From assembly GCA_013202335.1 (NCBI GenBank), contig JABMQR010000372.1, forward strand, positions 1 through 15,350: DNA of 15,350 nt, in the 5' to 3' direction. Positions 1-7,839 of this stretch are shown piece by piece. This stretch comes from Bacteroidota bacterium. GTDB lineage: Bacteria > Spirochaetota > Spirochaetia > JABMQR01. Below the pieces are notes generated by a model. The model saw only the letters and a list, made by a program, of their open reading frames with translations. It made no database searches and had not been told where the DNA came from. Both the position numbers and the translations under genes were made by a program. The first letter of the stretch is position 1. Each line of letters begins with the position of its first letter.

Positions 1-35
1 AAGATGGCATTCTCGAAGCAATATAGTGAAATGCA

Positions 36-126
36 ATCGGCAGCAGTCAATGCCGATAAGGCTGGGTGACCCCAGCATCTATAGGCTTGTAAGAAAGCTT
101 ATGGTTGACTTTTTATAGGAGTCAAC
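36..126 (+). promoter_or_regulatory. Leader with stacked stem-loops; Shine-Dalgarno inside a hairpin loop
   Basis: Four small stems follow each other without a clear gene. They are ATCGGCA (36-42) with TGCCGAT (51-57), GCTGGG (61-66) with CCCAGC (71-76), AGGCTT/AAGCTT (83-100, one G-U pair), and GTTGAC (104-109) with GTCAAC (121-126). The last hairpin abuts the ATG at 127 and carries the AGGAG ribosome-binding site in its loop and on the edge of its 3' arm, so folding would affect translation. Upstream, bases 3-26 could be the last codons of a gene outside the window (ending ILEAI-stop), but the other two frames are also open for a while, so the left edge is unresolved. No known riboswitch core was recognised. 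Confidence 0.35.
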
Positions 127-597
127 ATGAAAGAAAATGATGCTTTATGCCTGTTCAGAGGATTTTCCCAAAGTCAAATTGCTAAAGGTCTTGAGGCTGC
201 AGCTGTACAGCTTCAGGCAGCAAATTATATGGACACAGAAATTTTTTCCCGCAGCATAACTGATGATCTTCTTGATTCAAACGTTGGTACACATATTGAA
301 ATACTGTTCGACTCTAATCTTTCTGAGCAGGAAATTATGAGTGAAGATTATTCAGACAGTGCCGCTGCGCGGGGAGTACTGATACTTACCTCAGACAAAC
401 AGCGTCTCTTTAAAATAATGAGGGGAATTAAAAGCACTTCAGAAAACCCGCAGGATATCATTTTTGCATCAGTAACCGAATCGGCACTAACATGGACATT
501 CCGTCACTATTTTTCTCATCTTTCAGCAGAACATGAGTATATGAAAACACACACACCTGAAGGTGATCCTGATATGAAGGCGGAAGAGGAGAAGTAA
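127..597 (+). CDS. Hypothetical protein, probable DUF3783 family
   Basis: A 156-residue soluble protein with no signal peptide or membrane segment. The C-terminal part (about residues 108-142: IIFASVTESALTWTFRHYF, then SHLSAEHEYM) resembles the short DUF3783 pattern, in which a 'W-T/L' segment is followed by helices ending 'EEH..M'. The N-terminus (LFRGFSQSQIAKGL) looks like the 'GFS..ei..l' opening of the same family. The function of DUF3783 proteins is unknown. The tail is charged (DPDMKAEEEK). The start is supported by AGGAG at 117-121, five bases before the ATG. It ends with tandem stops TAA TAG. It is the only + strand gene and converges on the nucleoside operon with a 97-base spacer in which I see no convincing terminator. 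The family call is from memory of the pattern and is moderate. Confidence 0.75.
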   Translation: MKENDALCLFRGFSQSQIAKGLEAAAVQLQAANYMDTEIFSRSITDDLLDSNVGTHIEILFDSNLSEQEIMSEDYSDSAAARGVLILTSDKQRLFKIMRGIKSTSENPQDIIFASVTESALTWTFRHYFSHLSAEHEYMKTHTPEGDPDMKAEEEK

Positions 598-694
598 TAG
601 TTTTAATCTTTGAGGTTTTCAATTGAGCTAAATATAAGGCTGTTTAGTATAACGATATATACAGTTCTAAAACTTCTGGTCTTTCAAACGAACA

Positions 695-1843
695 TCACCC
701 AATTAATGAAGTAACCATTTCCTTGTATGTCTCATACACCGTCCCGATTGTATCTACCCGAATTCTTTCATCAGCTGCATGAAAGTTTTCACATATAACA
801 CCGAACCCGCAGGTGGCCGGTATATCGTATGAAGCCAGGTAATTTCCAATATTTGAGGGTCCACAGTATATCCTCGGAAGTGTATGTCCCGTTATCTTTT
901 CAACAGCGTTACCCAACCCTTCTGCCAGCTCATGGTTATTAGGCAGTGTATAGGCAGGCCAGGTGTCAATTTTTTCACAGGAAAAACCATCGAATTGAGA
1001 TACTACAGAATCAAGAAACTCTACGATGTCATGCTCCTGACAAAGATGTGTAAGCCGAAAATCAATCAAAACAGTACAGAGATCCGGTACAACTGAAAAA
1101 GCAGTTCCACTGTGAATTTCGGTTACAGTCATACCCGGTCCAAAAGGAAAATCCCTATCTTCTGCTAATGTGGTAATAAATGATTCCCATGCCTTATACA
1201 GATGGGTTATAAAATCGGCTCCCACTCTGGCGGCATTTTGAACAGTTGCAGCCGGCATCCCGGTATGTCCCGCTCTCCCTGGAATTCGTATTTTTGCCCG
1301 ATAAAAACCCCGGGCTCCAATTACCAGTTCATTCATTCCCGGATATCCAATACAAACACCAGTTATATCGTTCTTGTTCTCAAGTAACCTTTTTACTCCC
1401 CCAAATCTTCCTGTATGTTCATCTGCATCAAACAACACGCCTAATCGCCCATTACCAGTGGTATTGGCACGATAGAAATTCCGAAAAATATGAGAAAAGA
1501 TACTAACTCCCATTTTTGAATCACCCGCTCCCCGTCCATAGAGCCAACCATCTTCAACTTCAGCAGCAAAAGGGTCGTGTGACCAGGAATCCAAATCACC
1601 TGTGTCTGCTGTATCAATGCAGGCATCAAGTATATAGAGCGAATCCTTACCCGTTCCGTTTCCCGCCGTTTCTGCATAAAAAGCACAGGGGTTGCCGGAG
1701 GAATCGGTTAAAATATCTCCCGGAAGATCTGCATCTTTAAACCATCGGGCTATGGTCTCCAATATTGGAGCGGGATCATCCACACCACCCCGGCTCGGTA
1801 TACGAACAAGCTCCTGAACAAGAGTTAGGATAGCTTCAGTCAT
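695..1843 (-). CDS. M20-family metallohydrolase with atypical metal site
   Basis: A 382-residue M20/DapE/ArgE/CPG2-type fold. Family landmarks are the HxD block seen here as ACIDTADTGD (about 74-83), GRGAGDSKMG (103-112, D108), the catalytic block DADEHTG (139-145, E142 as general base), GARGFYRAKI with GRAGHTG (H193, dimerisation-domain histidine), and the C-terminal FHAADE (H355). Three of the five usual metal ligands differ: the HxD histidine is C75, the second Glu of the D-E-E block is H143, and the Glu/Asp of the G-E-P block is Y167. D77, D108, E142 and H355 are kept. Normal family members hydrolyse amide or peptide bonds with two zinc ions, so this one may bind metal differently or be specialised. 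The start ATG directly follows the deoD stop (TAGATG), with GGAG inside deoD, so translation is coupled. It is the last gene of the nucleoside operon and its substrate cannot be told from sequence. Confidence 0.9.
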   Translation of the reverse strand: MTEAILTLVQELVRIPSRGGVDDPAPILETIARWFKDADLPGDILTDSSGNPCAFYAETAGNGTGKDSLYILDACIDTADTGDLDSWSHDPFAAEVEDGWLYGRGAGDSKMGVSIFSHIFRNFYRANTTGNGRLGVLFDADEHTGRFGGVKRLLENKNDITGVCIGYPGMNELVIGARGFYRAKIRIPGRAGHTGMPAATVQNAARVGADFITHLYKAWESFITTLAEDRDFPFGPGMTVTEIHSGTAFSVVPDLCTVLIDFRLTHLCQEHDIVEFLDSVVSQFDGFSCEKIDTWPAYTLPNNHELAEGLGNAVEKITGHTLPRIYCGPSNIGNYLASYDIPATCGFGVICENFHAADERIRVDTIGTVYETYKEMVTSLIG

Positions 1844-2545
1844 CTATATTATCTCCAGAGCAAGTTTCATCATCTGTTTAAAACTAATCTGTCGTTCTTC
1901 GGCACTGCATGACTCACCGGTTACTGCTGAATCGCTTACGGTGAGCAGGGAGAGTGCCTGTACTTTATATTTTGCCGCAAGGGTATAAAGTCCGGCTGTC
2001 TCCATTTCAGCACACAAAATACCAAAATCCGCCCATATTTTCCAGGATAACGGATCATCTGAATAGAAGGTATCTGAGGTAAGGATATTACCGGCTTTTG
2101 CGGAGATCCCCAGTTTAGCAGCAATTTCCCATGCCGGAAAAAGGAGCTCCGGTGAGGCACAGGGTGCATAATCCATCCCGCCGAATCGTATTTTATTAAT
2201 AGAGGAGTCGGTACTTGCTGCCATTGCAATTACCACATCCCTAAGTTTTACATCTTCCTGCAAGGCTCCGCAGGTTCCTATTCTGATGAGTCGTTTTACC
2301 CCATACACATTTATCAATTCATCAACATAAATTGAGATTGATGGTATTCCCATCCCCGTTCCCTGTACTGATACCCGTTTACCATTGTACATACCGGTAT
2401 ATCCAAGCATTCCACGTACAGAATTGTAGCACTCTGCATCTTCCAGAAAATTCTCAGCAATAAATTTTGCTCTTAACGGATCGCCTGGTAATAATATTTT
2501 TTCTGCAATTTGACCCTTTTCTGCTCCTATATGTGCTGTTCCCAT
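1844..2545 (-). CDS. deoD: Purine nucleoside phosphorylase, DeoD type
   Basis: A 233-residue protein, close in length to E. coli DeoD (239). It follows DeoD throughout: [28 protein letters not shown] at the start (phosphate-binding G-D-P and R), [12 protein letters not shown], the GTGMGIPS block, [18 protein letters not shown] (ribose/base site), TVSD near residue 202 (catalytic Asp) and AEERQ (partner Arg). The reaction is reversible phosphorolysis of purine (deoxy)nucleosides to base and (deoxy)ribose-1-phosphate in the cytoplasm. AAGGAG stands seven bases before the ATG. It is separated from rbsK by a 171-base palindrome-rich spacer, so it may have extra control, and it is fused tail-to-head with the M20 gene. 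Here it provides a phosphorolytic route beside the two hydrolases. Confidence 0.97.
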   Translation of the reverse strand: MGTAHIGAEKGQIAEKILLPGDPLRAKFIAENFLEDAECYNSVRGMLGYTGMYNGKRVSVQGTGMGIPSISIYVDELINVYGVKRLIRIGTCGALQEDVKLRDVVIAMAASTDSSINKIRFGGMDYAPCASPELLFPAWEIAAKLGISAKAGNILTSDTFYSDDPLSWKIWADFGILCAEMETAGLYTLAAKYKVQALSLLTVSDSAVTGESCSAEERQISFKQMMKLALEII

Positions 2546-2589
2546 CTTAATCTCCTTATAATGAGGAAATTATTATGAAATTTCCTTCT

Positions 2590-2655
2590 TAAGTTTTTTG
2601 ATCATATAAGTAATTACTTATATGATCAGTATATATTATTATATCAAAAAACTTA
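2590..2655. repeat. Nested inverted repeats in rbsK-deoD spacer
   Basis: A perfect 30-bp palindrome occupies 2599-2628 (half-site TGATCATATAAGTAA). It is overlapped by an outer 13-bp inverted repeat, TAAGTTTTTTGAT (2590-2602), with its exact complement at 2643-2655. The two cannot form fully at the same time. On the minus strand a weak promoter-like pair lies here (TTGATA, then TATAAG at 19 bp), so an operator for deoD is possible. A small palindromic insertion is the alternative. No flanking target duplication was found. Confidence 0.6.
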
Positions 2656-2665
2656 CTAATAGGTC

Positions 2666-2696
2666 GTTCTTGCAAAATCAAGAATTTTGCAAGAAC
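2666..2696. repeat. 13-bp stem-loop downstream of rbsK
   Basis: GTTCTTGCAAAAT (2666-2678) and its exact complement (2684-2696) enclose a 5-base loop, 20 bases past the rbsK stop in the direction of transcription. No T-run follows on the minus strand, so it is not a classical terminator. It could stabilise the 3' end of the upstream message or act as a processing site within the operon. Confidence 0.6.
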
Positions 2697-2716
2697 CTCC
2701 AATATTTGTTTTTCTA

Positions 2717-3634
2717 CTATTTCAATTCACCTTGATGTTCAATTATAAATTTTTCAACTTCTTCCATTGTCGGCAGTGATGTCTGTGCCCCAAACCGGGA
2801 AACAGTAATACTTCCTACGGCAGTAGCAAAGGCGGCTGCATCGGCAATATCATCACCTGATCCTACTGAGAATGCGACAGCTGCGTTGAAGGAGTCTCCT
2901 GCTGCAGTGGTATCGGCCACTTTCACACTGCTGTAAGTAGGCAGGCTAAACTGAAATCCGGCATCACGATATTTGCTTCCGTCCGCCCCCATTGTTGCCA
3001 GTACCGACTTAACTCCTTTCCCCAGGAGTATCTTTTCAGCTCTTTCAGGATCGTCTTCTCCAGAAAGCAGTGCCAGTTCGGTCTCATTCGGTGTAATAAT
3101 ATCAGTCAGCTCAAAGAGGCGTTCCGGAATAGGATGTACCGGAGCCGGATTAAAAATAATAATGGTATCTGATTTATCAGCTATTTCAGCAGCTGCCAGA
3201 GATACCTCAACCGGTATTTCAAGCTGCAGCAGCAGAACATCAGCATCTTCAATATATGACCTGTTCTTTTCCACCCATTCCACTGTTATCTGGTGATTTG
3301 CTCCTGGATAGAGAATAATACTGTTCTCACCAGCTGAGTCTACGGTTATATAGGCAACTCCGCTGGGTTCGCTGCAGCGCATTACTGCGTCGGTGCGTAT
3401 TCCCTCATTCCGGAAATGCTCTATCTGTTCATCACCGGTAGAATCTTCTCCGACTGCCCCTATCATGGTTACTTCTGCACCCAATCGTGCGGCTGCTACT
3501 GCCTGGTTTGCCCCTTTTCCGCCAAAAGCAGCAGAAACAGCTACAGCAGTTAACGTTTCACCTGGTTTTGGGTGTCTCTCTACCTGCATTATGACATCTT
3601 TGTTTATACTTCCAACAACTGCAATCCGTATCAT
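2717..3634 (-). CDS. rbsK: Ribokinase (PfkB family)
   Basis: A 305-residue cytoplasmic sugar kinase that phosphorylates ribose to ribose-5-phosphate with ATP. It matches RbsK along its length: VVGSINKDVIM at the start, the first PfkB signature as GGKGANQAVAAARLG (about 38-52), FNPAP in the middle, PNETE, and the C-terminal signature DTTAAGDSFNAA with the AAGD anion hole and catalytic Asp. AGGAG lies seven bases before the ATG. It follows the amidohydrolase by 23 bases. In this operon its natural substrate source is free ribose released by the two nucleoside hydrolases encoded just upstream. Other PfkB sugar kinases are possible, but the neighbours favour ribose. Confidence 0.96.
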   Translation of the reverse strand: MIRIAVVGSINKDVIMQVERHPKPGETLTAVAVSAAFGGKGANQAVAAARLGAEVTMIGAVGEDSTGDEQIEHFRNEGIRTDAVMRCSEPSGVAYITVDSAGENSIILYPGANHQITVEWVEKNRSYIEDADVLLLQLEIPVEVSLAAAEIADKSDTIIIFNPAPVHPIPERLFELTDIITPNETELALLSGEDDPERAEKILLGKGVKSVLATMGADGSKYRDAGFQFSLPTYSSVKVADTTAAGDSFNAAVAFSVGSGDDIADAAAFATAVGSITVSRFGAQTSLPTMEEVEKFIIEHQGELK

Positions 3635-3657
3635 TCCTAATCTCCTAAAATTTATCC

Positions 3658-4977
3658 CTAGAATACCAGCTTGGTGTTACCCCGTCCTCGCTTTACCAGA
3701 GACTCAGCTCGTTTCGAAACTTCTTTAACAATGTTCTCTGTATCAAGCATGACCTTCCCATCTCTCTTTAGCAGCTTTCCTGCAGCCCAGACATACTGAA
3801 CGTGTGATGGGTCTGCTGAATAGAGCAATGCAGCCAGTGGGTTGTATATTGGGGCTGTCATTATATCAGATAGTGACCAAAGAACCAAATCCGCCGGTGC
3901 ACCTTCAGCTATTCTTCCAGTCCCGAACGGCAGCGCATTGTGTCCGTTCATAAGAATTTTCCAAACTGTTACTGCATCCCAGGCTTCACCTGTATGCGCA
4001 TGGTTTTTCCCCAGAAGTGCAAGCAGCCTGGCCTGCTCCATCGGATTCAGGGTATTGGAACTGGCTGCTCCATCAGTTCCAATTGCAAGAGGAAGTTCCT
4101 CAGATTTAGTAAAAAGATTTCCTGTCCCCATACCCAATTTAAGATATGTTTTGGGGCAGATCGCCATCATGGTTTTCTGTCGGTCAAGCAATATTCGATC
4201 TTCATTGGTCAAATGGATTCCATGACCGATAATAAGCGGCAGATCAAATAATCCTGCATCAGCTATAACCTGAAAGGGGGTTTTCCCGTATTGTTCAAGG
4301 CTCTTTTCAACCTGCTCTTTTGTTTCAGAAACATGGAGATGAATGCCTGTTTTTAACTCCACCGCAAGTGCTGCAGCTTCTTTTAGCTGTTCAGGAGTGC
4401 AGGTATAGGGTGAATGCGGCCCAAGACGCACAGCAATCCGATTATCATACCCATTCCATGTATTGAATGTTTTACGGGTTTGCTGAAGCTGTTCATTAAA
4501 ATCTCCCTCAAGACCAAACAGGTTTGGCGAAATATCCAGCCGAAGTCCTGATTCTGCGGCAACCTCACAAATAGTATCTGCAGAGAAATAGTGATCTGCA
4601 TAAGCAGTAACTCCGTAATTGATCATCTCAGCAGCGGCAAGGTAAGCACCTGCATAGATGTCATCCGGGGTTAATACACTTTCATACGGCCAGATATCAC
4701 GATTAAACCAGGTATCGGCATCCACATCCTCCGCAATTCCCCGAAAAATAGTCATAGGGGAATGAGTATGCAGATTTACCAGCCCGGGTGTTAATATGCA
4801 TCCTGCTCCTGATATCTCCTCTGCATTATTACGAATGGATTCCGGAATTCCGGAAATATCTGATGTGATTGTATGTATTTTACTATTTTCCAAATAGACA
4901 GTTCTATCACGAAGAACATTCCCCTGTTCATCAATAATTTGAACATGAGTAATTAAAAATCTATTATCTAAAACCAT
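3658..4977 (-). CDS. mtaD: MTA/SAH/adenosine deaminase-type amidohydrolase
   Basis: A 439-residue amidohydrolase of the TrzA/SsnA/MtaD group. It closely follows the pattern of Thermotoga TM0936, a 5'-methylthioadenosine, S-adenosylhomocysteine and adenosine deaminase. Shared blocks are NLHTHSPMTIFRGIAED (HxH metal ligands), LGPHSPYTCTPEQL, LHVSETKEQ (His and catalytic Glu), GHGIHL (His) and IGTDGAASSNTLNP (Asp), so the single-zinc site is complete. I start it at the ATG at 4977. GAGGAG lies eight bases upstream, and this start is one base past the stop of the preceding nucleoside hydrolase, whereas an upstream in-frame start at 5016 would overlap that gene. In the operon it probably deaminates imported adenosine-type nucleosides to the inosine form before cleavage. 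The exact substrate is inferred. Confidence 0.93.
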   Translation of the reverse strand: MVLDNRFLITHVQIIDEQGNVLRDRTVYLENSKIHTITSDISGIPESIRNNAEEISGAGCILTPGLVNLHTHSPMTIFRGIAEDVDADTWFNRDIWPYESVLTPDDIYAGAYLAAAEMINYGVTAYADHYFSADTICEVAAESGLRLDISPNLFGLEGDFNEQLQQTRKTFNTWNGYDNRIAVRLGPHSPYTCTPEQLKEAAALAVELKTGIHLHVSETKEQVEKSLEQYGKTPFQVIADAGLFDLPLIIGHGIHLTNEDRILLDRQKTMMAICPKTYLKLGMGTGNLFTKSEELPLAIGTDGAASSNTLNPMEQARLLALLGKNHAHTGEAWDAVTVWKILMNGHNALPFGTGRIAEGAPADLVLWSLSDIMTAPIYNPLAALLYSADPSHVQYVWAAGKLLKRDGKVMLDTENIVKEVSKRAESLVKRGRGNTKLVF

Positions 4978-4978
4978 T

Positions 4979-5920
4979 TCATTCTCCTCGGGAATACCCT
5001 TCAATAGCGTCAACAAATAGTTTTAGGAATTTATTACTCTGTAAATCTACAGCAGCTGATACATTTGGTTTGTTTCCGGTCACCTGTAATTCATCCGCCA
5101 CGGTTTTTCCATTGGCAAGGGAATTTTTAGTCTCTACATCAATAAAGAGATCCCGGGTTGTTACGAGTGTCGGGTCCATAACATAGGCAATAGTGAGCGG
5201 ATCATGCAGTGCATATCCCTTAGCCTCTATTCCATCAAGTAAATGGTGAAAAGAGAAGAGTAATTCACCAGCAGTTCTCACCACCGTATTGTCAGACGCC
5301 CTCCACCTCTCTACTACATCGAACCCTAACAGAGCACGGTTTGTAACATCCAGACCTATCATGGTCATGGGTATTCCGGCGTTAAAGACTATTTTGGCGG
5401 CTTCCGGATCAGCATATATATTAAATTCAGCTGCTGCTGTCGCATTACCACCATGAATAGCCCCACCCATAATGGTCAAATGAGCCACATTTTCACTAAA
5501 GTGCGGGTCTGTAAGAACAGCCAGAGCTATATTTGTAAGAGGACCAACAGCAATTATTTCAATATCACCGGGATTTTCACGAACAGTTCTGGTTAAATAA
5601 GAAAGAGCCGGTTCTTCTTCAACATCATAGCCAAGAGGAAGTTCCACACCACCTAACCCGTTCTTTCCATGAACCTGCTCAGCGGTGCGGTACTTACAGT
5701 ATAAAGGTTTTGCTGCCCCGGCATATACCGGAATTTTTTTCCCGGCTAATGTACAGATTCGTATACAATTGGGAGCTGTATGCTCCAGAGGAACATTCCC
5801 TGAAACCGCAGTTATCCCCAGAATATTCCAATCAGAGTGCTGTAGGGCAAGAAGTAGAGCAAGTGCATCATCTATTCCTGTATCACAGTCAATAATTATT
5901 TTTTTGTCTGAATTACTCAT
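4979..5920 (-). CDS. Inosine/uridine-type nucleoside hydrolase
   Basis: A 313-residue nucleoside N-ribohydrolase that cleaves ribonucleosides to base and free ribose. The calcium-binding signature is IIDCDTGIDDALAL. The other active-site elements are present: GNVPLEHTAPN, QVHGKNGLGG (His), MGGAIHGGN, AEFNIYADPEAA (Glu and Asn), GLDVT and ALHDPLTIA (His-Asp). I choose the ATG at 5920 over a TTG at 5926: the GAAGAGG motif is six bases before the ATG but touches the TTG. It lies 33 bases after the other hydrolase, and its stop is one base before the amidohydrolase start. The two hydrolases are clearly diverged paralogues (VSGNVPLEHT versus VAGNQTVEKT), suggesting different base preferences. Which base each prefers cannot be read off here. 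Confidence 0.95.
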   Translation of the reverse strand: MSNSDKKIIIDCDTGIDDALALLLALQHSDWNILGITAVSGNVPLEHTAPNCIRICTLAGKKIPVYAGAAKPLYCKYRTAEQVHGKNGLGGVELPLGYDVEEEPALSYLTRTVRENPGDIEIIAVGPLTNIALAVLTDPHFSENVAHLTIMGGAIHGGNATAAAEFNIYADPEAAKIVFNAGIPMTMIGLDVTNRALLGFDVVERWRASDNTVVRTAGELLFSFHHLLDGIEAKGYALHDPLTIAYVMDPTLVTTRDLFIDVETKNSLANGKTVADELQVTGNKPNVSAAVDLQSNKFLKLFVDAIEGYSRGE

Positions 5921-5953
5921 CCTCAACCTCTTCTATACATTCTTATTCAAAAA

Positions 5954-6889
5954 CTAATCCAGCAGGCTAAATCTTTCAGCAAGAAAATCTACAAATTCCT
6001 GACGCTTTACATCTACCAAAACCTCTGTATTTGGTTCTGGTGCAAGAAAAGCGCGCATATCGGTAACGGTACAGCCGGTAGTTAATTCACCACCGGTATC
6101 AATTGCTACGTGTTTATGCACTGAGGTGAACAAATCAGGTCTGATAAGCCATGCAACTGCACAGGCATCGTGCAGAGGACTTCCACCAAACTGTGGGAAA
6201 TTCTCTTCATGAAAGGTTACAAAGAAATCCAGCAGCTCTGCCACGAGTCCTGCAGCTTTGGTTCCGATCTTCCTGAATCTCTCGGTATCTTCTTTGGTAA
6301 TAATAGCTTTATGGGTAACATCAAGACCGGCCATGGTAATAGGCAGTCCTGATTTGAAAACAATATCAGCTGCTTCAGGATCAACCAGTATGTTGAATTC
6401 AGCGGCTGGAGTCCAGTTGCCACCCTCAGCGGCACCGCCCATTAGGGAAATCTGTTCTATCTTATCCTTTAACTCAGGATAAGCGATAAGTAACAGAGCT
6501 ATATTTGTCAAAGCACCGGTTGGAACAAGAGTTACCTTCCTCTCTGATTCCCGAAGAATTCGTGCAATCAGCTCAACTGCAGAACATTCTTCTATAGGAA
6601 ACCCGGGTTCCGGCAAGTCCGGACCATCAAGACCGGTTACCCCATGTACTTCCGGGGCTATTATCAGATCTCTAAAAAGAGGTTTAGGACACCCTTTTGC
6701 AACAGGAACCCGTAACCCGAGAAAGGTCAGCATTTTAAGAGCATTTAAGGTTGTTTTTTCAACTGTCTGATTCCCGGCAACACTGGTTACCCCGAGAATT
6801 TCAATCTCGGGGCTGGCATGCGCCAGAATCATGGCAATTGCATCATCATGACCCGGGTCGCAGTCAAGAATTATCGGAATTCTTCTCAT
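5954..6889 (-). CDS. Ribonucleoside hydrolase, RihA/RihB-like
   Basis: A 311-residue nucleoside hydrolase resembling the E. coli RihA/RihB (pyrimidine-preferring) proteins. Shared features are ILDCDPGHDDAIAM, VAGNQTVEKTTLNAL, EVHGVTGLDGP, VPTGALTNIA, LMGGAAEGGNWTP, AEFNILVDPEAA, GLDVTHKA and SPLHDACAVAWL. All calcium and catalytic residues of the family are in place. The reaction is hydrolysis of the N-glycosidic bond to base plus ribose in the cytoplasm. The start ATG overlaps the stop of the upstream permease gene by four bases (ATGA) and only a weak GGA precedes it, so expression probably depends on translational coupling. The similarity to RihA/B suggests pyrimidine or broad specificity, complementing the paralogue downstream; that split is inference. 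Confidence 0.95.
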   Translation of the reverse strand: MRRIPIILDCDPGHDDAIAMILAHASPEIEILGVTSVAGNQTVEKTTLNALKMLTFLGLRVPVAKGCPKPLFRDLIIAPEVHGVTGLDGPDLPEPGFPIEECSAVELIARILRESERKVTLVPTGALTNIALLLIAYPELKDKIEQISLMGGAAEGGNWTPAAEFNILVDPEAADIVFKSGLPITMAGLDVTHKAIITKEDTERFRKIGTKAAGLVAELLDFFVTFHEENFPQFGGSPLHDACAVAWLIRPDLFTSVHKHVAIDTGGELTTGCTVTDMRAFLAPEPNTEVLVDVKRQEFVDFLAERFSLLD

Positions 6890-7839
6890 TCTTTAGGTTC
6901 CATCTGCCTGCCGATCTTTATCAACATCCGTTGATACTGGCTTCTTTTAGCCGCTGTATAGAGCACCAAACCGACAACTGTAGCAACATACGGGATCATC
7001 TGAACAAACTCTGCAGGTACACGCAGCAGCTGCAGTGAGTTAGATAATGCATCGAAAAAGCCGAACAGAAGCGATGTGAGGAAAGAGCCAATCGGAGTCG
7101 CACCGCCCATTGCTTCTGCGGCAAGTGCTATGAATCCACGACCGGCAGTCATGTCCCTGCTAAACCATGAAACATATCCCATCGACATATAGGCACCGCC
7201 AAAGGCGGCTATCATTCCACTTAAAGAGAGCGCAATGAATTGTGTCTTTTTAACACCGATTCCAACGGAGTCAGCTGCTTCAGGGCTCTCGCCCACGGCG
7301 CGTATTCTCATTCCCAGCGGTGTTTTATAGATAAAATAGTGCATAAGAAAAACTGAGAGAAGCGCAAAGTATGTCAGTACATTATGACCGGAAAGTATGG
7401 GTCCAAGTACTGGTATTTTATCCAGCAGCGGAATAGTAATTTTCGGCAGCACCTTACTTGCAAGAGATGATGAAATACCCTTATCTCCAGCTATCAGGTA
7501 GAGAACAAATATTGTTCCGCCACTGGCCAGGAGGTTCAAGGCAACAGCAGCAAGGATAACATTTGTCTTTAGTTTTAAGTGAAAATACCCCAGCAGCATT
7601 CCCGTCAGGGTTCCCATAATAACAGCCATCAGCAAGCCGAGCCAGGCACTGTGGAACCAGGTACTGAACAGTACCCCGGTAAGTGCCGTAATAAGCATGA
7701 TACCTTCAAGTGCAATATTAATAACACCGGCACGGTCAGAAACAAGTGCTGCAAGTGCGGCAAAAAGAATCGGTGTTGTTACCCGGAGTACGGAATAACC
7801 GAATTGGGTTGTGAATATTATCTGCAGAAAGTCTGTCAT
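6886..7839 (-). CDS. Nucleoside ABC transporter permease (NupQ/PnrE-like)
   Basis: A 317-residue inner-membrane permease of the BPD_transp_2 (branched-chain/ribose/BMP-linked) family, with about eight to ten hydrophobic segments. Diagnostic blocks are TPILFAALAALVSDRAGVINIALEGIM near the N-terminus and the cytoplasmic coupling region TPLGMRIRAVGESPEAADSVGIGV, followed by AFGGAYMSMG and GRGFIALAAEAMGG. These are typical of the second permease of BmpA/PnrA-type nucleoside importers. AGGAGG lies seven bases before the ATG, inside the preceding permease gene, and the two genes overlap by four bases (ATGA). It forms the translocation channel with the next permease. Confidence 0.95.
   Translation of the reverse strand: MTDFLQIIFTTQFGYSVLRVTTPILFAALAALVSDRAGVINIALEGIMLITALTGVLFSTWFHSAWLGLLMAVIMGTLTGMLLGYFHLKLKTNVILAAVALNLLASGGTIFVLYLIAGDKGISSSLASKVLPKITIPLLDKIPVLGPILSGHNVLTYFALLSVFLMHYFIYKTPLGMRIRAVGESPEAADSVGIGVKKTQFIALSLSGMIAAFGGAYMSMGYVSWFSRDMTAGRGFIALAAEAMGGATPIGSFLTSLLFGFFDALSNSLQLLRVPAEFVQMIPYVATVVGLVLYTAAKRSQYQRMLIKIGRQMEPKE

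Noticed and set aside
598..694. Bidirectional terminator between the convergent genes
   Set aside because: Only 4-5 bp AT-rich stems are present and none is followed by a clear T-run.
1441..1740. ORFs on both strands inside the M20 gene
   Set aside because: Shadows of the clear M20 reading frame; no independent start signals or recognisable motifs.
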